The notes below the pieces were generated by a model, which saw only the letters and a program-made list of their open reading frames with translations, was not told the DNA's origin and did no database searches. A DNA stretch of 64,000 nucleotides, taken from Autumnicola musiva. GTDB lineage: Bacteria; Bacteroidota; Bacteroidia; Flavobacteriales; Flavobacteriaceae. Position numbers and translations under genes: made by a program. The stretch lies in contig NZ_JAVRHK010000010.1 in assembly GCF_031846585.1 (NCBI RefSeq), positions 116,707-180,706 on the forward strand, in the 5' to 3' direction. Positions 16,669 to 26,567 of the stretch are shown piece after piece (positions within the stretch are counted from its first letter, which is position 1; each line of letters starts with the position of its first letter).

Positions 16669-18603
16669 TTAATCCCTTAAATATTGATATTCAGGCTCAA
16701 GACCAGCTTTTTCTTTTATTTCTTCGGATACCTCAGGCCCGTTATTCTCCCATTCATTGCCAGGTCCTGGAGAATTAGAGAAGAATTTATCTTTTTCGGT
16801 CCAGTTATCATTAGCCCTGATATATGAGGAAGCTTCGTCAAAATAAATGTATTGGTGATGATGCGGCATATGAGCATAAGGCGCATCCATAAGATCAAAA
16901 ATCGCATTTTCACTAATCTCCATATTTGGCTGAGCAGATAGAGTGTATATCCCCCCTACATCATACATTTGCTTGGCGAACCTATGAATCTTGTTTGCAT
17001 GAATACGATTATTCTTTGAAGCCGAAATGGTTTTAGTCCAACCCCATCCTAAAGAAATACCAGAATAATTTACATCCCGAATTTCATTATGCTCAATATT
17101 AACATCATGAGCAAAACCCACACCTATCCCTACAGTTCCCCAATCTTCATTGGTAACATTGGTAATAAGATTATTCCTTATCTCAATATTATGAACCAGC
17201 TCCCTCTCATCAGCCGGATTATATGGTAAATGCGCTTCAAAATCAGGTCCTCCGAAAAAGCCCAACTGTACTGCTGTACCTCCAATATCCCGAAAAATGT
17301 TACCTATAACATCGCTAAATTCAACTCCACTAACTAAATCTAGCCCTGTTGCTGCCATGTGCTGGAATATGCAATTTTCAAAACGTATATTAGAAGCATT
17401 TTTCACCATCACTCCAGCTGGCTGGCGACCAGTCCAGGCCTGATTTTCTAAACTACTTTTATCGGGAGTTCCCGGTTCTTGCAACTTATAAGCCTCTAAA
17501 ATGTAAAAGCCTGCCTGTAAAGGTACATGCCCTCTTTCAGAAGGTCTCATCCAGGTAGTATGTTCAAAGCCTATTCCTGAAAATCCAAAATTCCTCACAG
17601 GATTCTCAAGATTCCCTTCTATTTCCACAATAGTTTCCAGAAACGGAACAACCACCTCAGCCCCATTCAAATCTTCTCCATCTTTTGGCCAATAATAAAC
17701 TTTTCCTAATTTTTTATCGAGATACCATTCTCCTGGCTGGTTCAGTAACTCAATAGCCCCCTGGAAGAAAAAAGCAGAATTCCCATTATATTCATTTTCT
17801 TCATCTATAAAAGGAGCAGGCCATGGATGTTCAAATTCAATCTGGCTTTCAGGTTGATGAAAAGTAAGTTTGGTTTTATCCCCCTGCACTTCTATATCTT
17901 TTACCCGAAGATTTGCTATTGCCCACCATTGGTGTATTACAAATTCCAAATCATCGGGATCATTAAAATCCTGGGAGGGTGTTGGGATCCACATTTCCTG
18001 ATTCTCTCCATCTACAGAAAGAATGCGATCCAGCTCTCCATCATCCAGATTAGTAGCTCTAACTGCCTTTTCATCATTAACCCACATTTGCCTAAATTGA
18101 ATTTGTTGTCCCCCGACTACAGGAGCACTGGCAACCCAAATATGACCTTTCGCTTCTTCTGGCAAGCCATGAAGTTTTCCATTGAATTTTTGCCAGTCTT
18201 CAACTTTTACCCCACCCGAAAAAACAGGTTTAGCATTCCTTTCTGTCATTATCACAGTAGGGTTTTCAGTAGTACCAGCATCTTCAGGCCTTACCTGAAG
18301 CGGCTCATTAAAGTAGTAAACACCACCTGCTACATATATCTTTATACCTTCCTCAACGGAGGGATCATTAAGCCTTCTTAATTCTCTTGCCTTTCTCAAA
18401 GCCATATGAACCGTTGCAAAAGGTGCTTCTTTAGTTCCGGGATTAGAATCTTTCCCGTTAGGGGAGACCCATAATTCTGCTGCATTTGCTGTGAACCCTA
18501 AAAGAAGCACAAAAAGAAAGGAAATTTTAAACAGAAATCTTGCTGACATGTGGAGATTAGAATTATTTTCGCTAGTTGCTAAAGCGCATGTTAATTTTTT
18601 CAA
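16669..18603 (-). CDS. Right-handed beta-helix glycosidase, GH141-like, secreted
   Basis: A 644-residue protein with an N-terminal hydrophobic signal (residues about 22-41, cleavage at ANAAEL). ELWVSPNGKDSNPGTKEAPF opens a parallel beta-helix. Later segments (FGFSGIGFEHTTWMRPSERG, VEFSDVIGNIFRDIGGTAVQ, WGTVGIGVGFAHDVNIEHNE) are beta-helix coils. The architecture and length resemble GH141, whose founding member acts on rhamnogalacturonan II fucosides, with other members being xylanases. It heads its operon, preceded by an operator-like palindrome. Two other starts are possible nearer the signal peptide; residues 1-18 are polar. Substrate specificity cannot be read from sequence. Confidence 0.7.
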   Translation of the reverse strand: MKKLTCALATSENNSNLHMSARFLFKISFLFVLLLGFTANAAELWVSPNGKDSNPGTKEAPFATVHMALRKARELRRLNDPSVEEGIKIYVAGGVYYFNEPLQVRPEDAGTTENPTVIMTERNAKPVFSGGVKVEDWQKFNGKLHGLPEEAKGHIWVASAPVVGGQQIQFRQMWVNDEKAVRATNLDDGELDRILSVDGENQEMWIPTPSQDFNDPDDLEFVIHQWWAIANLRVKDIEVQGDKTKLTFHQPESQIEFEHPWPAPFIDEENEYNGNSAFFFQGAIELLNQPGEWYLDKKLGKVYYWPKDGEDLNGAEVVVPFLETIVEIEGNLENPVRNFGFSGIGFEHTTWMRPSERGHVPLQAGFYILEAYKLQEPGTPDKSSLENQAWTGRQPAGVMVKNASNIRFENCIFQHMAATGLDLVSGVEFSDVIGNIFRDIGGTAVQLGFFGGPDFEAHLPYNPADERELVHNIEIRNNLITNVTNEDWGTVGIGVGFAHDVNIEHNEIRDVNYSGISLGWGWTKTISASKNNRIHANKIHRFAKQMYDVGGIYTLSAQPNMEISENAIFDLMDAPYAHMPHHHQYIYFDEASSYIRANDNWTEKDKFFSNSPGPGNEWENNGPEVSEEIKEKAGLEPEYQYLRD

Positions 18604-18623
18604 TTATCAATGATAAATAAATT

Positions 18624-18655
18624 ATAATTGGACACTATCCTGTACTTGCAGGATA
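18624..18655 (-). promoter_or_regulatory. Perfect palindromic operator and -7-like element before GH141 gene
   Basis: Bases 18636-18655 read TATCCTGTACTTGCAGGATA, a perfect inverted repeat of 7-bp arms around 6 bp, and the best copy of the locus-wide element. On the minus strand a TATCATTG, one mismatch from the Bacteroidota -7 consensus TAnnTTTG, starts 20 nt after the GGATA. Transcription would start shortly before the GH141-like gene at 18603. An activator or repressor overlapping the -33 region is inferred. Confidence 0.6.
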
Positions 18656-18684
18656 GGGAATTAAAAATAAGAAAATGAAAAGCA

Positions 18685-18984
18685 TTAATATCCAGGATTC
18701 TGATTCAAATTAGGATTAGCTAAGACATCTGCCGGTGGAATTGGATAAATTAGATACTGTGCAGTAGAAGGTTCCTTTAAAGTCCAGGAACCCAAAAATT
18801 CTCCATATCTTATCAAATACTGACGCCTGTGTCCTTCCCAATACAATTCTCTCCCGCGCACATTCAGCAATATTTCAAGATTTAAGCCTGATAAAGGTTC
18901 CACATCTCTCACCTCTCTAATTTCATTCACAATCTCTAAAGCTCCAGTTTCTTGCCCTGTCCGGAACAAGGCTTCTGCTTTTAT
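18685..18984 (-). pseudogene. C-terminal remnant of a SusD/RagB-family outer-membrane lipoprotein
   Basis: The frame is open for 99 codons after an in-frame stop at 18985-18987. It reads KAEALFRTGQETGALEIVNE, then NVRGRELYWEGHRRQYLIRY and ends NPNLNQNPGY. These are the last SusD elements: the TPR-like KAEAL helix, the RG-ELYWEG-R-R motif and the LAxNPNLxQNPGY tail. A full SusD is 500-600 residues, so about 80 percent is missing along with signal peptide and lipobox. Only a TTG could start it. No SusC partner is adjacent. It is the scar of a lost SusCD pair lying between the GH2 gene and the GH141 operon. Confidence 0.85.
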
Positions 18985-19026
18985 TTATCCTGGACTTTCC
19001 TGCAAATTTTAACTTAAGTTTTAAAA

Positions 19027-21852
19027 CTAAAGACTACTTGAAAAATTAAAGAACAGCGTCATTTTTTTACTTCTGATGCGCCAGTCATCAAAAGTTCCAT
19101 AATCAAAAAAGATATTTTTTCTACCTGATGGGCCGAGCCTTTCAGGGGGATTGGTTTTACTGCCAATCGCAGGTATCGCCTGCATAAATGAAATATCATG
19201 CGATGGAAAGGCCGGCGAAGTGCGGGCTTCATATACCTCCTCAGGATACTCCGGGGTATACAGTCTCAGAAATACATCTTCAGTTGAAGTTGCAACTAAA
19301 AAAGATTGCTCTTTTGACTGAATTTTGGCCCAGTATAAATTAGCATGATAGCCTTTGAATTCTGGATAAATCACGGGTGAAACCCCGGTAATTGTATTAT
19401 TATAATCTTTTTGATGCACATCATACTCCACGCCCTGCATCCGGTTTTTCCAAACCCTGTAAGGCCCTTTTCCCAACCACTTTACACCTTTAACAAGTTC
19501 TTCCGGATACGAGAAATCGACTCCCATATAATCAAAATCCACATCATACTCCTCGGGTTTGTAAAATATTTCCAGTTTTGCCCAACCCGATGGATAGAAA
19601 GTCCATGTAGTTTCTTTCATCCGTGATTCCTCTTCAAAAGAACTGATAATAGAAACGGTATCACCCATTCGTTGGGTTTCCATAGATTTAAAAATAACCT
19701 CTCCCGCGCTGAGATGAGGACCATTATTAAATGGAATTTCTCCCTTTTCATTTACCACTTTTTTCAGTAGGCCGTTATTTTTGCCAATCTGGAATTCTAT
19801 TTTTCCGGTATTGATGATGATCCTGTCCCCGGTTTCTGTCATGGTCACTGAACCCTTGGTATTACCTGTATTATCAGGCATAAGTTCAGCAATTACGTCT
19901 TTGGGCAATTCTATGGGCCAGCTCCAGGTATAAATTTCTCTTCCGAACCTATCAGTTGCAGTCAAATATAACACATCATAATTTTGCCAGTTTTCAGGTA
20001 GCTGAAGCTTTAATTCACCTATGCGTTTCGGTTTAATATCGGGTGAAGATGACTTTCCGGAGATAGTTTCAGCTTCCTTATTTTCATTTGGTAATGCTAG
20101 TTTTTTCAATCTCCAGCTAAAATCAACTTGCTTCAAATTAGTATAGAAATAACGATTTTCAATTTGAAAAGTTCCATCGAAATCTTTGGTAATATTAATA
20201 TCCTGAAGATGGACCGGTGCCCATATTTCTTTTATCGCGAAATAACTGCCTTCCTTTTCGTGAAAGGGGCCAAGAATCCCATCGGCTGCAGAACCATTAT
20301 AAGTATCAATTTCACCGGTATCGGTTCGCTTCACCCCCTCATCAGCAAACACCCACAGAAAACCTCCTGCCGCTTGTGGTTTATCCCAGATCATCTCCCA
20401 ATAATCATTTAATCCAGCTCCGGCACCTCCATCATACATCCCGTGCAGAAATTCTGTTGGGAAAACTACATCTGGTCCATTCCAGTAGGTTCCTACCCCA
20501 TAATTATAAGGTCGATAATGTTCATTTGACATACCATTGAACGATTGCCACGGATGTATCACTTCCCTGTTTTGAATATCATATTTTTGAAAAAGACTAT
20601 CCAAATCGGTGTTATGACCACCTTCATTCCCATTGTCCCAGAAAAGGATTGAAGGATGATTCACATCACGGGTCACCATTGCCTTTACCAGCTCACTTCC
20701 TATTTCGGTATCATAGGCATCATGCCAGCCAGCTAGCTCATCAAGCACAAAAAGACCAAGGGAATCGGCAACATTAAGAAAATGCTGATCGGGTGGATAA
20801 TGTGACATACGCACCGCATTCATATTCATACTTTTTATCAATTCCACATCTTCGATACTCCGCTTTTTACTCGAAGTCCTTCCGGTAGTTGGCCAAAAAG
20901 TATGGCGATTAACCCCTTTAAATTTTATTTTAGTCCCGTTTACATAAATCCCGTCCCGCTCCCGTAATTCTACTGTTCTGAAGCCAAAACGTTCGCTGAA
21001 TTTATGGATCACTTTCTTATTGGACACCAGCTGAAGCCGGATTTTGTAAAGATTAGGGCTCTCCGGGTTCCAGGTTTTTATATCTTCAAATTGGGATTGT
21101 AACTTAACGGTATCCTGATCTTTATTTACTTCCTCGGAAAATGTCGACCCAACGGGTTTATCTTCCAAGTCGAATACCTGAGCATTTATTGTACCCCGGG
21201 TTTTGATCCCATCAAGAAAAACATTTGCTCTGAAGTTTCCATCGGCCTTTGCATCAATAGCCACTCTTTCTATATGTTGATGTGGTTTCGCCTGAAGGTA
21301 TACGGGACGAAATATCCCACCAAAAATCCAGAAATCGGCATGGCGTTCAGCCTTATTTACCGATTCATTTTCGGAATGTTTAGCCACACGGACTTCCAAA
21401 AGATTGGTTTCCCCACCATACTTAAGCAAATTTGAAATATCATATTTAAAACGATAAAACGCTCCCTGATGAACTGGCCCCGCAAGCTTACCATTAATTT
21501 TCACCTCAGTATCAGTCATGGAACCTTCGAAAACGATCTCAACCTGCTTTTCCCGCCAATCGGCTGGAACGGTAAATTCGTATTTATAGAAGCCTACTTC
21601 CTTCCCTCTTTCCTCATCTTTTGCATGACCGTAATTATAGGTGCCAAATCCAAATTGTTCCCAGTTAGAAGGAACAGGAATAGTAGTCCACTCTCCTGCT
21701 TTTCTCCCGTCGTCTACCATGAATTCCCAGTCTACCGTATCATCGCTTCCAGTTCCGGAGAGGTATTTAGTATCTGTTTCCTGGGCGAAACTTTGCAAAC
21801 ATACTATAGAAAATATAACAAGTGTAATTGAGATCTTTAAGTACTTTTTCAT
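19027..21852 (-). CDS. GH2-family beta-galactosidase/beta-glycosidase, secreted
   Basis: A 941-residue protein with a signal peptide (cleavage near SFAQ). It has the GH2 layout: jelly-roll sugar-binding domain (IPVPSNWEQFGFGTYNY), immunoglobulin-like domain, then barrel from VNRHTFWPTTGR. The acid/base Glu is at about residue 410 in FWDNGNEGG and the likely nucleophile Glu at about 467 in FPTEFLHG. A C-terminal beta-sandwich like the large domain of LacZ-type enzymes ends the protein. It removes a terminal beta-galactose or related residue in the periplasm. It is last in the transketolase/ABC operon, 55 bp after the kinase gene. Confidence 0.85.
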   Translation of the reverse strand: MKKYLKISITLVIFSIVCLQSFAQETDTKYLSGTGSDDTVDWEFMVDDGRKAGEWTTIPVPSNWEQFGFGTYNYGHAKDEERGKEVGFYKYEFTVPADWREKQVEIVFEGSMTDTEVKINGKLAGPVHQGAFYRFKYDISNLLKYGGETNLLEVRVAKHSENESVNKAERHADFWIFGGIFRPVYLQAKPHQHIERVAIDAKADGNFRANVFLDGIKTRGTINAQVFDLEDKPVGSTFSEEVNKDQDTVKLQSQFEDIKTWNPESPNLYKIRLQLVSNKKVIHKFSERFGFRTVELRERDGIYVNGTKIKFKGVNRHTFWPTTGRTSSKKRSIEDVELIKSMNMNAVRMSHYPPDQHFLNVADSLGLFVLDELAGWHDAYDTEIGSELVKAMVTRDVNHPSILFWDNGNEGGHNTDLDSLFQKYDIQNREVIHPWQSFNGMSNEHYRPYNYGVGTYWNGPDVVFPTEFLHGMYDGGAGAGLNDYWEMIWDKPQAAGGFLWVFADEGVKRTDTGEIDTYNGSAADGILGPFHEKEGSYFAIKEIWAPVHLQDINITKDFDGTFQIENRYFYTNLKQVDFSWRLKKLALPNENKEAETISGKSSSPDIKPKRIGELKLQLPENWQNYDVLYLTATDRFGREIYTWSWPIELPKDVIAELMPDNTGNTKGSVTMTETGDRIIINTGKIEFQIGKNNGLLKKVVNEKGEIPFNNGPHLSAGEVIFKSMETQRMGDTVSIISSFEEESRMKETTWTFYPSGWAKLEIFYKPEEYDVDFDYMGVDFSYPEELVKGVKWLGKGPYRVWKNRMQGVEYDVHQKDYNNTITGVSPVIYPEFKGYHANLYWAKIQSKEQSFLVATSTEDVFLRLYTPEYPEEVYEARTSPAFPSHDISFMQAIPAIGSKTNPPERLGPSGRKNIFFDYGTFDDWRIRSKKMTLFFNFSSSL

Positions 21853-21907
21853 TTAGAAAATCTAGAGGGTTTTTAATGCAATTGAAGAGATTTTAATAAG
21901 CTATAAA

Positions 21908-23422
21908 TCAATAATATTTATGTTCTAGCAATTGTTTCCAGACCTTATAGCTTTTATCAACATTCTTTTTGGATTTTGGTTGAAATACTTTTCTGTTTTC
22001 CGGCTTCATTCTCGGAAGACTATCGATTTCTTTCCACAAACCAGCACCCAAACCGGAAATTAAGGCCGCGCCATAAGCTGAAACATCACTTATACCTATA
22101 TTTACAACATTTTTGCCCAAAACATTACTTAGATATTGTAGAAGAAATCTGTTCCCGGTCATTCCCCCATCTACTTTTAATTCTTTTAAAGAGACGCCTT
22201 TTTCTTTTTCAATAGCATTAATGACATCTTTAATTTGGTAGGCAATAGATTCCAATCCTGCTCGAACTAAGTGTTCTTTCGTTGTCCCGAAGGTAAGACC
22301 ATGAATAGAAGCTTTCCAGTTTTTTTCCCAATATGGAGCGCCCATTCCACTAAAAGCCGGAATTATATAAACTCCTTCGTTGGAAGAAAGTCCTTGGGCC
22401 ATAATTTCTATTTTTGAATCTGCCGAAAAAGTATTCATTTGATTTTTAAGCCATTCCAAAGTGGAACCTGCACTCACTATTATTCCTTCGTAAGCATAAG
22501 ACACTTCTTTTGAAGTACTCCAACCGATGGTAGTCATAATTTTGTCATTGTTGGAAATTGGTTTTTCGCCCGCATTCCAAAGTATGGAAGAACCCGTGCC
22601 TAATGTGGCTTTTGCCATGTTTTCCTTGTAACATTCTTCCCCAAAAAAAGCGGCGTGCGAATCCCCAATCATTCCGGTAATAGGTAGCGGAGTATTAAAA
22701 ACACCTCCAAAATCTGATGCTCCATAATGACTTGCTGAGGATTTAACCTCGGGTAACTGAAGGTTTTTCAACTCAAAAGCCTCCAGTAATTCGGCATCCC
22801 ATTTAAGGTCATAGATATTATAAAAAAGTGTTCGGGAGGCGTTGGTATGATCGGTATAATATTTTTTCCCTTTGGTCAACCTGAAAAGTAACCAGGTATC
22901 GATAGTGCCGAAAAAAGCATCTTTATTATCTACCGCATTTCTGAAGTTTTTATGATTCTGATATAACCAGACCACTTTGGTTGCTGAAAAATACGGGTCT
23001 ATAATCAATCCGGTTTTTGAACTGATCGTATCTTCCAACTGTCGTTCTTGCAGTTGAGTACAAATTTCGTTTGAACGCTTACATTGCCAGACCACCGCCT
23101 GATGAAGCGGTTTCCCTTCCCCGTCCCATACCACAAAAGTTTCCCGCTGATTTGATATGCCACAGGAAAGGATTTTATGATTGTCTTCCGGAAATTGTTG
23201 TCTAAACTCAGAATAACATTTTTCAACCGCAGCAAGTACATTCCTATAAATCTCTTCCGGATCCTGCTCTACAAATCCCGTTTCAGGATAATGCGATTTT
23301 AAAGGTTCGGTAGCTTTAGTTACAACTTCTCCGTGCGTATTAAAGATTATCGCTTTAGTACCGCTGGTACCTTGATCTATTGATAAAATATAGTTTTCCA
23401 AAATGCTATTTTTATTCTTCAT
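21908..23422 (-). CDS. FGGY-family carbohydrate kinase (glycerol-kinase-like)
   Basis: A 504-residue cytosolic kinase. LSIDQGTSGTKAIIFN is the N-terminal phosphate loop, DTWLLFRLT, TLGTGSS and VDGGMTGNRFLLQYLSNVLG the other FGGY landmarks. Overall similarity is to glycerol kinase, but glycerol kinase would be out of place here: the gene overlaps the ABC permease gene by 11 nt and the operon also encodes an isomerase and a split transketolase. A ketose kinase supplying a ketose phosphate to the transketolase is more likely. In the described transketolase route for D-apiose, an FGGY enzyme (apulose kinase) occupies this step. Confidence 0.78.
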   Translation of the reverse strand: MKNKNSILENYILSIDQGTSGTKAIIFNTHGEVVTKATEPLKSHYPETGFVEQDPEEIYRNVLAAVEKCYSEFRQQFPEDNHKILSCGISNQRETFVVWDGEGKPLHQAVVWQCKRSNEICTQLQERQLEDTISSKTGLIIDPYFSATKVVWLYQNHKNFRNAVDNKDAFFGTIDTWLLFRLTKGKKYYTDHTNASRTLFYNIYDLKWDAELLEAFELKNLQLPEVKSSASHYGASDFGGVFNTPLPITGMIGDSHAAFFGEECYKENMAKATLGTGSSILWNAGEKPISNNDKIMTTIGWSTSKEVSYAYEGIIVSAGSTLEWLKNQMNTFSADSKIEIMAQGLSSNEGVYIIPAFSGMGAPYWEKNWKASIHGLTFGTTKEHLVRAGLESIAYQIKDVINAIEKEKGVSLKELKVDGGMTGNRFLLQYLSNVLGKNVVNIGISDVSAYGAALISGLGAGLWKEIDSLPRMKPENRKVFQPKSKKNVDKSYKVWKQLLEHKYY

Positions 23423-24398
23423 TAGGATGGTTTATCCTATCCATAATCACTGCGAAAAGGATCACAAAACCTTTGATAATCTGTTGCCAGAAAGGTGATA
23501 CATTCAGCAACACCAATCCGCTGTTCAAAACTCCTATGATAAGTGCACCCTGAACTGTGCCGATTATGGAACCTCTACCACCCGATAACGAGGTACCGCC
23601 AATAACCACCGCGGCGATGGAATCGAGCTCATAAGTTAAACCTGCATTTGGTTGAGCTGAATCAAGCCTGGAAGTAAGTATAATTCCTCCAACGGCAGCT
23701 AATAATCCGGCAATAGTATAAACCCATATTTTGATCTTGCTGATATTGATTCCGGATAGCCGGGCAGCACTTTCGTTACCACCAATAGCGTAGATATATC
23801 TTCCAAATTTGGTGCGATTGGTTATAATCATAGCAATGATCACCACTACAATAGTAATCCAGACTGGCATGGGAATTCCTAAGAACCATCCTGTACCGAT
23901 AAAAGCGAAATTTGAACCCAGGCCTGTGATTGGAAATCCACCCGTCCATAACATCGTGGCGCCCCTGGCGATTGTAAGCATGGCCAAAGTAGCTACAAAT
24001 GATGGAATTTTAAACCTGGTGATCACCCATCCGTTAAATGCTCCAAGAGTCCCACCCACCGAAAAGCCCGCCAAAATAGCCCCCAGAATAGTAAAGCCTA
24101 TATATAAGTCCATTGAAGGTATTTCAATACCCGATTTATATAAGCCGGCTGCGACTGCACCGCTAAATGCTAAAATAGAACCTACGGAAAGGTCTATTCC
24201 CCTGGTTAGAATCACCAGCGTCATCCCAACAGAAATACACACGTTAATGGAAATCTGCCGCATGATATTCCACATGTTTTCTGAAGTCAGAAATTTGTCA
24301 GACATTAAAGCGAGAACAATGCAGAGCACCAAAAGAGCAATTATCGACTGAAATTTTTTCAGAATATTTCCAATGTTTCCTTTGGCAAAATCTGTCAT
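23412..24398 (-). CDS. Ribose-type ABC transporter permease (RbsC-like)
   Basis: A 328-residue inner-membrane permease with about 8-10 hydrophobic segments. Diagnostic segments are VILTRGIDLSVGSILAFSG, the AraH/RbsC family signature, and SIAAVVIGGTSLSGGRGSI near the C terminus. It pairs with the duplicated ATPase at 24411-25928 and the binding lipoprotein at 26557-27510. CUT2-type importers of this kind carry pentoses, hexoses or AI-2. Flavobacterial glycan loci more often use symporters for this step, so the ABC system is notable here. Confidence 0.9.
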   Translation of the reverse strand: MTDFAKGNIGNILKKFQSIIALLVLCIVLALMSDKFLTSENMWNIMRQISINVCISVGMTLVILTRGIDLSVGSILAFSGAVAAGLYKSGIEIPSMDLYIGFTILGAILAGFSVGGTLGAFNGWVITRFKIPSFVATLAMLTIARGATMLWTGGFPITGLGSNFAFIGTGWFLGIPMPVWITIVVVIIAMIITNRTKFGRYIYAIGGNESAARLSGINISKIKIWVYTIAGLLAAVGGIILTSRLDSAQPNAGLTYELDSIAAVVIGGTSLSGGRGSIIGTVQGALIIGVLNSGLVLLNVSPFWQQIIKGFVILFAVIMDRINHPNEE

Positions 24399-24410
24399 AT
24401 TTTAACTGTT

Positions 24411-25928
24411 TTAAGCTGTAGCCGCTTTCATAATATTATCTTCTGTCGCGGTCTCTTTCTGAAATTCCCCCGTAAGTTTAGAGTTACTCATTACCAGAAT
24501 ACGATCTGAAATAGCCATTATTTCCGGTAATTCCGACGATACCACAATAATTCCCATGCCTTCAGCAGCAAGTTCGTTGATCAGGTGATAAATCTCATTT
24601 TTAGCATTAACATCAATTCCACGGGTTGGCTCATCCAGAAAAATAACCTTAGGTTTCGTGGCCAACCATTTGGAAAGCACAACTTTTTGCTGATTTCCTC
24701 CACTTAAATTTTTTGATTTCTGTTTTTCTGAAGTTGCTTTAATCCGCAAATCTTTGATATAATTTTTAGCCTGGTTTCGCTCTTTTTTAAAATCGAGCAA
24801 GCCATAGTTGCTGTTCTTATCGATGCAGGCCATACTCACATTTCGAGCAATATCCATATTCATTACCAGCCCGTCCTTTTTTCGATCTTCCGGAACCATG
24901 GCCAAACCAAATTCTATCGCTTTTTTAACTGATTTGATTTTCACCTTTTCTCCATTCATGAAAACCTCCCCCATAATTATTTTGGGATGCAGGCCAAAAA
25001 GCGCTTCAAGCAACTCCGTTCTTCCAGCGCCCATAAGCCCAAAAATTCCAAGAATTTCACCTTTATGTAATACAAAATTTACACCCTGAACCAGGTACCT
25101 ACTTTTGCTTATATCCTTTGGAAGACTAATATTCTTCACCTTCAGAATTTCTTCGGAAGAAGCAGATGAATTTTTTCTATATGTATTTTCAATATTCCGC
25201 CCAACCATTAATCGAATAAGGTCCGGTTTATTCACTTCCTGAACCTCTTCAATAGTTCCTACCATTTCACCATCCCTTAACCCGATATATCTGTCGGCGA
25301 TTTTAAACAGCTCATCCAGTTTGTGAGAAATGTAGAGAATTGCAACGCCTTCTTTCTTAAGTGAAGAAATAATCCTGAATAAAACTTCAACTTCGGTATC
25401 AGTAATTGCTGAAGTTGGTTCATCCATAATTAAAACCTGCGCATCCTCAAGCAGGGCTTTGGCGATTTCTACCAGCTGCTGCTCACCAACTCTTAGCTTT
25501 CCGACCCTGGTTTTTGGACTAAGATTACATTGAAGACGTTTTAGAAGGTCGGAAGCCTGTTGATTCATTTTCTTAAAATCCAGCATTCCAAGGGAATTTT
25601 TCAATTCCCGACCCAGAAAAATATTGGCGGTAATGCTTAAATAAGGAATAAGATTGAGCTCCTGGTGGATAATGGCAATACCTTTTTCCATTGCTTCCTT
25701 TGGATTCTGAAAGCTAACCGGTTTACCTTCCAATAAAAGTTGCCCCTCATAGTCCGGGTAAACGCCAGAAAGAATTTTCATTAAAGTTGACTTTCCAGCT
25801 CCATTCTCTCCTACAACCACATTTACTTTTGCCCTGTGAACGTCCAGATTAATATTTTGCAAGGCTGTTACCCCTGCAAACTTTTTGGTGATCCCATTTG
25901 CTTGTAATATGACTGTACTACTCTCCAA
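24411..25928 (-). CDS. Sugar ABC transporter ATP-binding protein (RbsA-like, duplicated)
   Basis: A 505-residue protein with two ABC domains, the CUT2 arrangement. Domain 1 has Walker A GENGAGKST, signature LRVGEQQLVEIAKALL and Walker B VLIMDEPTSA. Domain 2 has the degenerate GLMGAGRTE loop, signature LSGGNQQKVVLSKWL and Walker B VIFLDEPTRG. It energises import through the adjacent permease (12 bp downstream). It is separated by 3 bp from the DUF2291 gene upstream. The degenerate second Walker A is normal for RbsA and XylG. Confidence 0.92.
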   Translation of the reverse strand: MESSTVILQANGITKKFAGVTALQNINLDVHRAKVNVVVGENGAGKSTLMKILSGVYPDYEGQLLLEGKPVSFQNPKEAMEKGIAIIHQELNLIPYLSITANIFLGRELKNSLGMLDFKKMNQQASDLLKRLQCNLSPKTRVGKLRVGEQQLVEIAKALLEDAQVLIMDEPTSAITDTEVEVLFRIISSLKKEGVAILYISHKLDELFKIADRYIGLRDGEMVGTIEEVQEVNKPDLIRLMVGRNIENTYRKNSSASSEEILKVKNISLPKDISKSRYLVQGVNFVLHKGEILGIFGLMGAGRTELLEALFGLHPKIIMGEVFMNGEKVKIKSVKKAIEFGLAMVPEDRKKDGLVMNMDIARNVSMACIDKNSNYGLLDFKKERNQAKNYIKDLRIKATSEKQKSKNLSGGNQQKVVLSKWLATKPKVIFLDEPTRGIDVNAKNEIYHLINELAAEGMGIIVVSSELPEIMAISDRILVMSNSKLTGEFQKETATEDNIMKAATA

Positions 25929-25931
25929 GGA

Positions 25932-26567
25932 CTAATTCTTATTTTTTTTTGTATTCAGCATAATAGGGATTATTCTGAGCTTTCCATAATCTGGATTCCT
26001 ATCGTTAATTTTTAAAGCGCCTTTAAACTGAAGTACATTGCCCTGCTTAACATCAGATTTTACAGGTTTTACAACTTCACTTCTTATTAACTTATTCAGC
26101 TCAATCGATATCGTATTGAAATCCATAGTATTCTGAAAATCACCAATTTTTGCCATTTCTGATGCTTCCCTCACCGCATTCCCATAAATAAAACCAGTGG
26201 CAATATCTATTTTTCGATCATTACTAAGAATAACTGAAATGTTTTCTTCGGAAATGGATTCGACAATTCCACTACCGGCAACCATAAAATAATAGTTGTG
26301 ACTAATACCGAGCTTTTTCCCAGTAGGAACATAGCCTTTAAAATTACTATTTAACGAATCCAGGAATTTCTCAACAGGAATTGCTGAAATAGTTTCTCTG
26401 CGGTTTTCAATAAAATCAAGAGAATATCCAGCGGCATCAAATTCTTTCACTTTGACTTCAGAACGGAAATCTTCCAGCGACTTAAAATAAACCGAATTGT
26501 AAAGTACAAATCCGAAGATCAAGACAAACAAAACAGTTTTAAGAGGCTTTTTAATATTATTCGCCAT
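25932..26567 (-). CDS. DUF2291-family membrane-anchored accessory protein of the ABC importer
   Basis: A protein of about 211 residues starting MANNIKKPLKTVLFVLIFGF, giving one N-terminal transmembrane anchor and a periplasmic domain (YVPTGKKLGISHNYYFMVAG). The ATG at 26567 is chosen over the one at 26651 because the longer start runs far into the binding-protein gene, while this one overlaps it by 11 nt and places the hydrophobic segment at the N terminus. DUF2291 genes commonly lie beside RbsABC-type importers. The role is unknown, possibly assembly or substrate delivery. Confidence 0.72.
   Translation of the reverse strand: MANNIKKPLKTVLFVLIFGFVLYNSVYFKSLEDFRSEVKVKEFDAAGYSLDFIENRRETISAIPVEKFLDSLNSNFKGYVPTGKKLGISHNYYFMVAGSGIVESISEENISVILSNDRKIDIATGFIYGNAVREASEMAKIGDFQNTMDFNTISIELNKLIRSEVVKPVKSDVKQGNVLQFKGALKINDRNPDYGKLRIIPIMLNTKKNKN

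Noticed and set aside
17827..18381. 184-codon plus-strand open frame
   Set aside because: Antisense to the GH141-like gene whose reading frame is complete and family-like; low-complexity Phe/Ile-rich translation.
23809..24351. 180-codon plus-strand open frame
   Set aside because: Antisense to the RbsC-like permease; hydrophobic codons on one strand commonly leave the opposite frame open.
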